Below are positions 1 to 7,461 of a stretch of 64,000 nt of DNA, in pieces. Origin of the DNA: Belnapia arida (lineage in GTDB: Bacteria > Pseudomonadota > Alphaproteobacteria > Acetobacterales > Acetobacteraceae); assembly GCF_016773205.1 (NCBI RefSeq), contig NZ_JAETWB010000004.1, forward strand, positions 229,881 to 293,880. The letters run 5' to 3'. The translations under genes and the position numbers were made by a program. The number at the start of each line of letters is the position of its first letter. Within the stretch, counting starts at the first letter, position 1. The notes below the pieces were generated by a model. The model saw nothing but the letters and a program-made list of their open reading frames with translations, was not told the origin of the DNA and ran no database searches.

Positions 1-25
1 GAGCCGCTACTCAGTGCATCAGCAA

Positions 26-40
26 GGCCGTGAAACGGCT
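26..40 (-). terminator. Short hairpin downstream of the GT2 gene
   Basis: GGCCGT (26-31) pairs with ACGGCT (35-40) around a GAA loop, just past the glycosyltransferase stop codon. The stem is six pairs including one G-T, and no U-tract follows, so this is only a weak terminator candidate. Confidence 0.25.
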
Positions 41-50
41 CCTACGGGGG

Positions 51-1070
51 TTAAACCGCAGGCCGAAGGTCGTTCGGGAAGGCCTGCTCCGCCGCCGGCG
101 CCAGTGCCGCGGCCGCCACCTGCGGCTCGCCGGCGACGTGCCGGATGCCGGCGATGGTGCAGGGCGCATCCGCCGCCTCAATCGGTGGGTCGAAGGACAA
201 GCCGGCCAGCAGCCCGCGCAACACGATGCGCGCCTTGGCGAATTCCTGCTCCTGGCAGAGCCGCAGCGCCAGCATCACCTGGCGGCGCATCAGCCGTGCC
301 ACCGAGCGGGGCCCCTCGAAACGCCGCTTCATGTAGACGTCGTTGCGGATGCGATGGAAGTGGTAGCCGATGCGCGCCGGGTTGCGCTCCGTCCGGATGT
401 CGAGCACGCCGGCAAGCTGGCGCACATGCAACGCCCGGCTGGCGCCGACTAGGTAACCTGGCCGTTCCCGCGTGACACGCAGGGTGAATTCCGAATCCTC
501 GCCCCAGATGAACATCCCGGCGATGGGCAGGCCGTGCTGCGTCAGCGTCGCGCGCGGAATGAGGTTGGAGACGAGCGCCGCCCGCGTCACCGGCACCAGC
601 CCGTGGTTCAGCAGCTCCGGCCAGTTTTCATAAGCGAGGGCGTTGAGGCGGCGGTCCATCTCCGGCACGTTGGTCACTGCGCCGCCCGGTGCGCGAGCCA
701 CGGAGGTGAGGAAGGCGGGGCTGATGCCGCGCCCGTCCAGCGTCTCCGCCGCGGCGAGCAGTGCGGCCAGCGCATCCGGCTCCGGCATGACGTCATCGTC
801 CATCACCCAGACATGATCGGCGCCGGTCTGGTAGGCGAGGCGCATGCCGAGATTGTAGCCGCCAGCCGCGCCGATATTCTTGGTCAGCACATGCAGGTCG
901 ATGCGGCCGGCCCAGCGCTCCTTCACCATCTCCGCCGTGCCGTCGGTGCTGGCATTGTCGACGACAACGATGTGGTCGCAGGGATAGGTCTGCGCCGTTA
1001 TGGCCTGGAGGCACTCATCCAGCAATTCTCGGCGGTTATAGGTGATGACGACGGCACAAACCTTGGACAT
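51..1070 (-). CDS. Family 2 glycosyltransferase
   Basis: Transfers a sugar from a nucleotide-sugar donor to a cell-surface glycan or lipid acceptor; the exact sugar is unknown. The 339-aa product opens with the GT-A signature VVITYNRRELL and VVDNASTDGT (donor binding) and carries the acidic metal motif DDDV at about residues 91-94, with WGEDSEF later as the likely catalytic-base region. This resembles GlfT/rhamnosyltransferase-type GT2 enzymes. No membrane helix is seen, so it is probably cytosolic or peripheral. I chose the ATG at 1070 because a GGAGG lies 9 nt upstream; an in-frame upstream start would run into the neighbouring gene. It ends 23 nt downstream of the C-methyltransferase and is probably co-transcribed with it. 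Confidence 0.85.
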   Translation of the reverse strand: MSKVCAVVITYNRRELLDECLQAITAQTYPCDHIVVVDNASTDGTAEMVKERWAGRIDLHVLTKNIGAAGGYNLGMRLAYQTGADHVWVMDDDVMPEPDALAALLAAAETLDGRGISPAFLTSVARAPGGAVTNVPEMDRRLNALAYENWPELLNHGLVPVTRAALVSNLIPRATLTQHGLPIAGMFIWGEDSEFTLRVTRERPGYLVGASRALHVRQLAGVLDIRTERNPARIGYHFHRIRNDVYMKRRFEGPRSVARLMRRQVMLALRLCQEQEFAKARIVLRGLLAGLSFDPPIEAADAPCTIAGIRHVAGEPQVAAAALAPAAEQAFPNDLRPAV

Positions 1071-1093
1071 TGGGAGCTGCCTCCGCCTGCTTT

Positions 1094-2377
1094 TCAAAAG
1101 ATGACGACCCGCGGGATGGGAACGACGAAACGGCCGCCCCATTCGCGGATGATGGACATTTGCGCGGCAACCTCTTCGCGGAGGTTCCAGGCGAGGATCA
1201 GCACGTAATCCGGTCGTGCCTCAACAATTGCCTCCGGCGCGCGGATCGGGATGCGCGTGCCGGGCAGCAGCAGGCCCTGCTTATGCGGGCTGCGATCGAC
1301 GGTGAAGGGCAGCAATTCCGGCCCGACGCCGCAGTAGTTCAGCAGCGTGGTGCCCTTGGCCGGTGCGCCATAGCCGACGACGCGCCTGCCGGCCCGGCGA
1401 GCCTGCAACAGGAATTCCAGCAGCGCGGCCTTGGTCTCGACCACCTGTTCGGCGAAGCCGCGATAGGCCTCCGGCCCCTCCAGCCCGGATTGCCGCTCCA
1501 GCACCCGCATTGCCTCGACCGCCGGCGTCACCGCCTTCGCCGCATCCTCGGCATGGCGGACGAAGAGGCGAAGCGAGCCGCCATGCGTCGGCAGCTCCTC
1601 CAGGTCGAAGACGGTGAGCCCATGCTGCGCGAAGATCCGTTCCGCCACGAACAACGAGATGTAGGAGAAGTGCTCATGGTAGATCGTGTCGAATTCCGCG
1701 TGCTGCATCAGCCGCAGCAGATGCGGGAACTCGAAGGTGGCGACGCCCCCCGGGGCGAGCAGGATGCGGAAGCCCTCGACGAAGTCGTGCAGGTCCGGCA
1801 CGTGGGCAAGCACGTTGTTGGCGACCATCAGCATCGGCTGCGGATGCGCCGCGCGCAGGCGCATCGCCGTCGCCGCGCTGAAGAAGGCGACCTCGGTCGG
1901 GATGCCGCGGGCGATGGCGAAGCGGGCCACATTCGCCGCCGGGTCGATTCCGAGCACAGGGATGCCGCGCTGGGCAAAATACTGCAGCAGGTAACCGTCA
2001 TTGCTGGCGACCTCGACCACCGGCGTCCCGGCATTGAGGCCGAAGCGCGCCACCATGCGATCCGAATAGGTCTCGGCATGGCGCAGCCAGGCCTCGGAAA
2101 CCGAGGAAAAGTAGCGGTACTCCGAGAAGATCGCCTGCGGGCTCTCGAATTCTGCAAGCTGCACCAGCCGGCAATCGGAGCAGACCAGGGCGTGCAGCGG
2201 ATAGAAGGGCTCCATCCGGGCCGCATCGGCCGGTGCGACGTAGGAATTCGCTAGCGGCGTCAGGCCGAGTTCTGCGAAGGTCTCGCGCAGCGGCGCGCCG
2301 CAGCAGCGGCAGGCAGGGGCGGCAGAGGAGCCGGCCTGGAGCGCGATGTCCATCGGCGCTGTGATGGTGCCATCCAT
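1094..2377 (-). CDS. SAM-dependent sugar C-methyltransferase (TylCIII/NovU type)
   Basis: Probably adds a methyl group to a carbon of a nucleotide-linked keto sugar, giving a branched-chain deoxysugar. The 427-aa protein has the three-part architecture of the family. The N-terminal zinc-binding domain shows Cys23, Cys26, Cys66 and Cys69 (CRCCG and CSDC). A Rossmann SAM fold follows (VVEVASNDGYLL), then a C-terminal domain with VVGYGAPAKG. The motif YHEHFSYIS contains the Tyr, Glu and His used as active-site residues in characterised relatives. The ATG at 2377 has GGAGG about 10 nt upstream. It lies upstream of the GT2 gene on the same strand and divergent from the DUF4910 gene. Family assignment is firm; the sugar substrate is inferred. 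Confidence 0.88.
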   Translation of the reverse strand: MDGTITAPMDIALQAGSSAAPACRCCGAPLRETFAELGLTPLANSYVAPADAARMEPFYPLHALVCSDCRLVQLAEFESPQAIFSEYRYFSSVSEAWLRHAETYSDRMVARFGLNAGTPVVEVASNDGYLLQYFAQRGIPVLGIDPAANVARFAIARGIPTEVAFFSAATAMRLRAAHPQPMLMVANNVLAHVPDLHDFVEGFRILLAPGGVATFEFPHLLRLMQHAEFDTIYHEHFSYISLFVAERIFAQHGLTVFDLEELPTHGGSLRLFVRHAEDAAKAVTPAVEAMRVLERQSGLEGPEAYRGFAEQVVETKAALLEFLLQARRAGRRVVGYGAPAKGTTLLNYCGVGPELLPFTVDRSPHKQGLLLPGTRIPIRAPEAIVEARPDYVLILAWNLREEVAAQMSIIREWGGRFVVPIPRVVIF

Positions 2378-2653
2378 ATCTATCAAGCCTCCATCCGGCC
2401 AAACTGCCGGGCGCCTGTTCTCGGTGCGCTCACGAGCCTCTGCCTCCCTGACCGGCCGATGATCCCGCAACGGCCAACCTGATCTGCATTTAACATTACA
2501 GACACGGGCAGGAACATGGTCTCCCAACGCCGTGCGCTCACTTCACCTTGAAAAAAGTTGCTCTTGCGAACGTACTTTACAAGAAATTCACCCCCGGCAG
2601 TGCCGCCCTGATGGCAAAGATGTGTGGCCGCAACAAAACGGGTGGAAGGCGCC
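2378..2653. promoter_or_regulatory. Divergent intergenic region with a candidate promoter
   Basis: This 276-bp gap separates the C-methyltransferase (minus) from the DUF4910 gene (plus) and is clearly more AT-rich than its surroundings. On the plus strand TTGAAA (2548-2553) is followed 19 nt later by TACTTT (2573-2578), a poor but possible sigma70 pair. The minus strand has AT-rich tracts near 2485-2500 that could serve the methyltransferase operon. No repeat or operator was recognised. Confidence 0.35.
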
Positions 2654-4036
2654 ATGGCGATGAGGGTGGATGCAGCCGAGGCCATGGCGGCCATGGGCGA
2701 GGCGCTGCATGCGCATTGTGCGGTACTTTTTCCTATCTGCCGCAGCATCACCGGCCCCGGCCTGCGCGAGACGCTTCGCTATGTCGGGGCACGCATCCCG
2801 CTTGAGATCCATGAGGTGCCGAGCGGTACGCCGGTGCTCGATTGGACCGTGCCCCGCGAATGGGTGCCACGCAGCGCCTGGATCCGCCGCCTCGATGGCA
2901 CGACCGTGGTCGACTTCGCCGAGCACAATCTGCACCTCCTGCAATACAGCCACGCCATGGATGCCGTGGTGCCGCTCGCCGAGCTGCAACGCCATCTCCA
3001 TAGCATTCCGGAGCAGCCAGAGCTGGTCCCCTACCGTACCGCCTATTACAGCGACGGCTGGGGCTTCTGCCTGCCACACAGGTTGCGCGAGAGCCTGGGC
3101 GATGAGGCTTACCGCGTGCACATCGATGCGGAGCTGAAGGAGGGCTCGCTGTCCTATGGAGAATGCCTGCTGCCGGGCGAGAGCGAGGCCGAGGTCCTGG
3201 TCTCCATCCACAGCTGCCATCCCTCGCTTGCCAACGACAACCTCTCCGGCATCGCACTCGGGCTGGAGCTCGCGCGCGCCCTGTCGGCCCGCCGGCGGCG
3301 ACTGAGCTGGCGCTTCCTCTTCCTTCCTGGGACCATCGGCTCGCTCGCCTGGCTGGCGCGGAACCGTGACGGCGTTGGCCGAGTCGCGTATGGGCTGGTG
3401 CTGACCTGCCTCGGCGACGGGGGACCGATCACCTACAAGGCATCGCGTCGCGGCGATGCGCCGATCGACCGCATCGCCGCGCATGTGCTGCGGCACGAAT
3501 CGCCGGAGAACCGGCTGCTGCCCTTCTCGCCCTATGGCTATGACGAGCGGCAGTACTGCTCGCCCGGCTTCGACCTGCCGGTCGGCTGCCTGATGCGCTC
3601 GCCGAACGGCACCTTCCCCGAATACCACAGCTCGGCCGACAACCTCGATTTCGTCCGGCCCGAGCACCTGGCGCGCTCCTTCGCCGCGCTGGCCTCCATT
3701 GCCGATGTGATCGAGGAGGACCGCCTGCTGGCCTCGACATCGCCTTATGGCGAGCCGCAGCTCGGCCGGCGCGGCCTCTACGCACCGATCGGCGGCACCG
3801 GGCCCGCGGCGGCGGGGCGCGGCTACGGGCAGATGGCATTGCTCTGGGTGCTGAACCTCGCCGACGGACGACACAGCCTGCTCGACATGGCGGAGCGCGC
3901 CGATCTGTCCTTCGCCGAGATTCGCAACGCCGCCGCGGCCGCGGAGGCGGCGGGGCTGCTCGTCACGGCAAGTCCAATTGCCGATGGCGTCACGGTTCAG
4001 GATAGTGCACCAAAACCAAGGAAGGCACGGCCATGA
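2654..4036 (+). CDS. DUF4910 aminopeptidase-like protein with C-terminal winged helix
   Basis: The 460-aa product matches the DUF4910/DUF2172 family, which has the fold of M28-type zinc aminopeptidases. The motif HSCHPSLANDNLSG starts at about His186 and supplies likely metal ligands. A second block, YDERQYCSPGFDLPVG, followed by PEYHSSADN, fits the rest of the metal site. The last roughly 80 residues look like a winged helix. Proteins of this family sit in polysaccharide and modified-sugar clusters and may act as hydrolases or deacetylases on small substrates; the real reaction is unknown. GGAAGG precedes both the ATG at 2654 and another at 2660, so the start is uncertain by two codons. Its stop overlaps the next start (ATGA), implying translational coupling. 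Confidence 0.8.
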   Translation: MAMRVDAAEAMAAMGEALHAHCAVLFPICRSITGPGLRETLRYVGARIPLEIHEVPSGTPVLDWTVPREWVPRSAWIRRLDGTTVVDFAEHNLHLLQYSHAMDAVVPLAELQRHLHSIPEQPELVPYRTAYYSDGWGFCLPHRLRESLGDEAYRVHIDAELKEGSLSYGECLLPGESEAEVLVSIHSCHPSLANDNLSGIALGLELARALSARRRRLSWRFLFLPGTIGSLAWLARNRDGVGRVAYGLVLTCLGDGGPITYKASRRGDAPIDRIAAHVLRHESPENRLLPFSPYGYDERQYCSPGFDLPVGCLMRSPNGTFPEYHSSADNLDFVRPEHLARSFAALASIADVIEEDRLLASTSPYGEPQLGRRGLYAPIGGTGPAAAGRGYGQMALLWVLNLADGRHSLLDMAERADLSFAEIRNAAAAAEAAGLLVTASPIADGVTVQDSAPKPRKARP

Positions 4037-4962
4037 GCACCGTTCACTACGACGCCCATTGCAGCGACGAGGCACGCCGCGAGGCGCTGTATCACGGTGA
4101 TATCTTCATCTACTCGCCGATGCCGGCGACGCGGGCGCTGGCCGAGCTGGCGCGCGGCATGATCGCCGAGGCCTTCGCGCCGCACGACCCGCGCCGCGTC
4201 GATCAGGTGCTGTCGATGGAGGAATGCGCCGCGGTGCTGGCCAGGCTGAAGCCGGCCTTCATCCACCACCCCGAATGCAAGCGCCTGCTGCCCGATATCA
4301 TCAAGGGCGTGGGTGCCGACCTCGACGACACCTATTTCGACGTGCCGCGGATGCGCTCGGCTTATCCGGCGCATTACCTCACCTCCGGCATTGCCTATGC
4401 CTTCCATGCGCATCGCGACACCTGGTATTCCGCGCCGCCCTGCCAGATCAATTGGTGGCTGCCGGTCTTCGAGATCGAGGCGCGCAACTGCCTTGCCTTC
4501 TATCCGGAGTATTTCGACAGGCCGGTCGGCAACACCTCCGAGATCTACAACTACTACGAATGGAACACGAAGAACCGGGCCAGCGCCGCGCAGCATGTCA
4601 AGCAGGACACGCGCGAGCAGCCGAAGCTGACCGAACGGATCTCGGAGCGGGACCTGCGCCTGCTGGTGCCCGCTGGCGGCGTCATCCTCTTCTCCGCCGC
4701 GCAGTTGCATGAGACGGTGCCGAACACCAGCGGCCTCGCGCGCTACAGCATCGATTTCCGCACCGTGAGCCGCAGCGACGCGGCGGCGCGGCGTGGCGCG
4801 GCCAATGTCGATTCCCGCTGCACCGGCACGACGATGCGCGATTACCTGCGCGCCTCCGACCTCTCCCACCTGCCGGAGGAGGTGGTGACGCTCTATGACG
4901 ACGGCACGGCCGTCGAAGGCCGCACCCTGGTCTTCACCCCCGACCTGGCGATGGTCCGGTAG
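4033..4962 (+). CDS. Fe(II)/2-oxoglutarate dioxygenase, PhyH-like
   Basis: A 309-aa cytosolic protein predicted to hydroxylate or otherwise oxidise a small substrate using Fe(II), O2 and 2-oxoglutarate. The facial triad is visible: His127 and Asp129 in HAHRDTW, and the distal His226 in AQLHETVPN. Arg237 or Arg243 (LARYSIDFR) is likely to bind the 2-oxoglutarate carboxylate. Its start overlaps the stop of the DUF4910 gene by four bases, so the two are made together. Placement inside a sugar-modification cassette suggests the substrate is the sugar, its carrier or the DUF4910 product, but this is inference. A strong inverted repeat follows the stop. Confidence 0.78.
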   Translation: MSTVHYDAHCSDEARREALYHGDIFIYSPMPATRALAELARGMIAEAFAPHDPRRVDQVLSMEECAAVLARLKPAFIHHPECKRLLPDIIKGVGADLDDTYFDVPRMRSAYPAHYLTSGIAYAFHAHRDTWYSAPPCQINWWLPVFEIEARNCLAFYPEYFDRPVGNTSEIYNYYEWNTKNRASAAQHVKQDTREQPKLTERISERDLRLLVPAGGVILFSAAQLHETVPNTSGLARYSIDFRTVSRSDAAARRGAANVDSRCTGTTMRDYLRASDLSHLPEEVVTLYDDGTAVEGRTLVFTPDLAMVR

Positions 4963-4968
4963 AAAGCT

Positions 4969-4998
4969 AGGTCGCCGCCAGGGTCCTGGCGGCGACCT
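4969..4998 (+). terminator. Near-perfect 14-bp inverted repeat after the dioxygenase gene
   Basis: The left arm (4969-4982, AGGTCGCCGCCAGG) and right arm (4985-4998) are exact reverse complements separated by two bases, so about 13 pairs can form around a 4-nt loop. It lies 6 nt beyond the plus-strand stop codon. No T-run follows on the plus strand, so it may work as a hairpin-only or RNA-stabilising terminator. Confidence 0.6.
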
Positions 4999-5014
4999 GA
5001 GGCGCCCAAATTAA

Positions 5015-5052
5015 GGGCGGGTTCCGATGGCCTTGGCCCACGGAACCCGCCC
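5015..5052 (-). terminator. Intrinsic terminator of the cytidylyltransferase/SDR operon
   Basis: GGGCGGGTTCCG (5015-5026) is an exact inverted repeat of 5041-5052. The 14-nt loop itself contains two GGCC blocks that can pair. Read on the minus strand, the hairpin lies 63 nt past the rfbF stop and is followed by TTAATTT, a U-rich tail. This is a good rho-independent terminator. Confidence 0.75.
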
Positions 5053-5115
5053 TGGCTGACCGTCGAGACGAGCCGACAGTCCTGGCCGGGTGAGGCCACC
5101 CGGCCGGTGCTTCCC

Positions 5116-5886
5116 TCAGCCCCAAACCTTCCAGGGCGCGTCCGTCGCCCAGCGGGCCTCCAGCGTCTGCTTGTCGCGGAGCGAATCCATGCTCTGCCAG
5201 TAGCCGTCATGCTGGTAGCTGCCGAGCTTGCCGAGCTCGGTCAGGCGCCGCATCGGGCCTTCCTCGAAGACGGTGCTGTCGCCCTCGATGAGGTCGAGCA
5301 TCTGCGGCTCGCAGACGAAGAAGCCGCCATTGATGAGGCCGCCGTCCCGCGCATCTTTCTCGCGGAAGCCGGTGACATGCCCGTCTTCCGAAAGCCGCAG
5401 CGCGCCGTAGCGGCCGGGCTGGGAGACGGCAGTGAGGGTGCACCAGGCCCCGGTCGCCTCATGCGCCGCGATGACGCGGCGGATGTTCACGTCGCTGACG
5501 CCGTCGCCATAGGTGAGGCAGAAGCGCTCGTCCCCGATATGCTTCCGCGCACGAAGGATTCGGCCGCCGGTCATCGTCTCGGCGCCGGTATCCAGCACGG
5601 TGACGCGCCAGTTCTCGCTCACCGCCTCCAGCCACTGCACCTTGCCGCTGCCGAGCTCGATGGAGAAGTCGCAGTTCTCGTCGCGGTAGCGGAGGAAGTA
5701 GTCGCGGATGTAGCGCACCTTGTAGCCGCCGAGGACGACGAAGTCCCGCAGGCCGTAATGCGCGTAGATCTTCATGATGTGCCACATGATCGGCCGCCCG
5801 CCGATCTCGACCATGGGCTTCGGGCGGACGGCGGTCTCCTCCCCAAGGCGGGTACCCAACCCGCCGGCCAGCAACACGACCTTCAT
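5116..5886 (-). CDS. rfbF: Glucose-1-phosphate cytidylyltransferase
   Basis: Makes CDP-glucose from CTP and glucose-1-phosphate (EC 2.7.7.33), the entry step to CDP-linked deoxysugars. The 256-aa length is typical. The nucleotidyltransferase signature LAGGLGTRL lies near the N-terminus, with RPKPMVEIGGRPI after it (Lys23 for substrate binding). YGDGVSDV is the metal-binding block, and FREKD plus INGGFFV are family-specific. The ATG at 5886 was chosen because it overlaps the upstream SDR stop (ATGA). A terminator follows. The cytidylyl rather than thymidylyl specificity is a confident family call (WHIMKIY and GYKVRYI context). Confidence 0.9.
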   Translation of the reverse strand: MKVVLLAGGLGTRLGEETAVRPKPMVEIGGRPIMWHIMKIYAHYGLRDFVVLGGYKVRYIRDYFLRYRDENCDFSIELGSGKVQWLEAVSENWRVTVLDTGAETMTGGRILRARKHIGDERFCLTYGDGVSDVNIRRVIAAHEATGAWCTLTAVSQPGRYGALRLSEDGHVTGFREKDARDGGLINGGFFVCEPQMLDLIEGDSTVFEEGPMRRLTELGKLGSYQHDGYWQSMDSLRDKQTLEARWATDAPWKVWG

Positions 5887-6947
5887 GCCACGGTCTCCTC
5901 GGCGCCCTGGCGCCACACAAGGTCATCGGTGAGGCGACCCGCCTCGCGGTGCTGCTGCAGCACCTGCAGGCGGATGAAGGGAGAGTGGCGGAACTCCGCA
6001 TCGGCGAAGCGCATCCCCCGCATGCCCTCGACCAGCCGGCCGATGGAGCCTTCCAGCGTCACCCGCGGCTGGTGCTCCGGCGCCAGCTCGGCATAGCGGC
6101 TGAAATCGACGCGGTAGGAGCGGCTGTCGACCGGCGCCGAGGTGTTGATCGAGACCTTCGTCCCCGGCAGCGCCGCGGCGACGGCATGGGCGAGGTCGCG
6201 GACCTGGTGGTTGCGCTCGTCCGAGCCGGCATTGACGGTGAGGAAGCGCCCGCCGCGCTCCGCCGGACGCGTCGCTGCCCATTCGATGGCCAGCGCCATG
6301 TCGGCGACATCGATCAGCGGCCGCCAGGGCGTGCCGTCGCTAAGCACGGTGATCTCGCCGCGGCTGAGCGCGCCGGCGACGAAGTCGTTCAGCACCAGGT
6401 CCAGCCGCAGCCGGTCGGACATGCCGCAGGCGGTGGCGAAGCGGAGGCAGGTGACGGTCATGTCGCCGTTGAGGCCGGCCAGGGCCCGCTCCGTGCCGAT
6501 CTTCGAAGCGGCATAGGCGGTGACGGGGTTCAGCTCGTCGTCCTCGTGCCGCGGCGGGCCAGCGGCGACGCCATAGACGCTGCAACTGGAGAGGAAGACG
6601 AAGTTGCGGACGCCGGCGGCCTGCGCCTGCTGCGCGATCCGCACCGAGGCTTCCTGGTTGATCTCGGCGGTGACGCGGGCGAAGCGGTCGCCCATCGGAT
6701 CGTTGGAGATCGCCGCCATATGCACCACGGCATCGACGCCGTGGAACAGGCCGGGATCGATGCTGCGCACGTCGCCGAAGACCTGCCGTGCGAGCAACGC
6801 TTCGGGCAGCGTCGGGGCGCCGGTGAGACAATGGGCGAAATAGGCGTTGTCGAAGCCGATCAGCTCCGCATCCGGGAAGCGCCGGCGCAGGTGGCGGACC
6901 AGCACGGGGCCGACATAGCCCATATTACCGGTGATGAGGACCTTCAT
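5883..6947 (-). CDS. Extended SDR: NAD-dependent sugar epimerase/dehydratase
   Basis: The 354-aa protein has the cofactor motif TGNMGYVG at residues 6-13, the catalytic Ser region SSCSVYG (about 120-126) and YAASK with Tyr145 and Lys149, so it should be an active NAD(P)-dependent nucleotide-sugar epimerase, dehydratase or reductase. It is first in a two-gene unit with rfbF, which strongly suggests a CDP-sugar substrate. It is not an obvious RfbG (CDP-glucose 4,6-dehydratase), and no separate RfbG is in the window, so it may act on CDP-glucose itself or on a later intermediate. The start at 6947 is the only ATG near the conserved N-terminus. Confidence 0.85.
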   Translation of the reverse strand: MKVLITGNMGYVGPVLVRHLRRRFPDAELIGFDNAYFAHCLTGAPTLPEALLARQVFGDVRSIDPGLFHGVDAVVHMAAISNDPMGDRFARVTAEINQEASVRIAQQAQAAGVRNFVFLSSCSVYGVAAGPPRHEDDELNPVTAYAASKIGTERALAGLNGDMTVTCLRFATACGMSDRLRLDLVLNDFVAGALSRGEITVLSDGTPWRPLIDVADMALAIEWAATRPAERGGRFLTVNAGSDERNHQVRDLAHAVAAALPGTKVSINTSAPVDSRSYRVDFSRYAELAPEHQPRVTLEGSIGRLVEGMRGMRFADAEFRHSPFIRLQVLQQHREAGRLTDDLVWRQGAEETVA

Positions 6948-7461
6948 GCTTTCGCTCGCATCAGTGACGGGCGGCCAGGGGCCGGCGCGAGCAGATAATC
7001 AGAGAGTTATGCGCCGCTCATGTAACAAGGCCGCCAGACTTCAACCTGAGACTTCATAATGATTTGCCCGTGGAGCACCGGCGATGCCGCACTTGTGCCC
7101 TTGCAACGATCGAAAATAACCTGTGGTGGATGGCGGCGGTCATCCTCTGGGGATGCTGCCCGGGGCGCCCCCGGCACGAATGCCGCCGACCCAGCCTGAG
7201 CGTCATGCCAATGCGCAACGATCACGCCTAACGGCGGCAATTTCATGGCTCTAGGGCCGCTGCTGTGCTGGAAGCCCGGCCTCCTCCCTCATCGGCACGG
7301 GCCCCGCCTGCCAGGCCACCCGTTTCTTGACCGGTTCGGCGCCGGGGCGGGCAATGTCCCGGGGTGCCGGCGGGGTGTTCCAGCGCTTGCAGCTCTGGGC
7401 TAAGCCTTGCGGATGCAGCCCGTCCGCGAGGCGTCTCCCTTATGATTGATCACCACCGCCC
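6948..7461. other. 514-bp divergent intergenic region
   Basis: No convincing gene is present. The left part (about 6990-7080) is AT-rich for this genome and probably contains the promoter of the minus-strand SDR-rfbF unit. It includes a direct repeat AGACTTC at 7036-7042 and 7049-7055, spaced 13 bp. Near the right end TTGACC (7327-7332) could be a -35 for the GH15 operon, but no good -10 follows at 17 bp (GGCAAT). Confidence 0.5.

Noticed and set aside
7007..7246. A 79-codon minus-strand frame in the long intergenic region
   Set aside because: No ribosome-binding site, no domain and a composition unlike neighbouring proteins; the region is better explained as regulatory.
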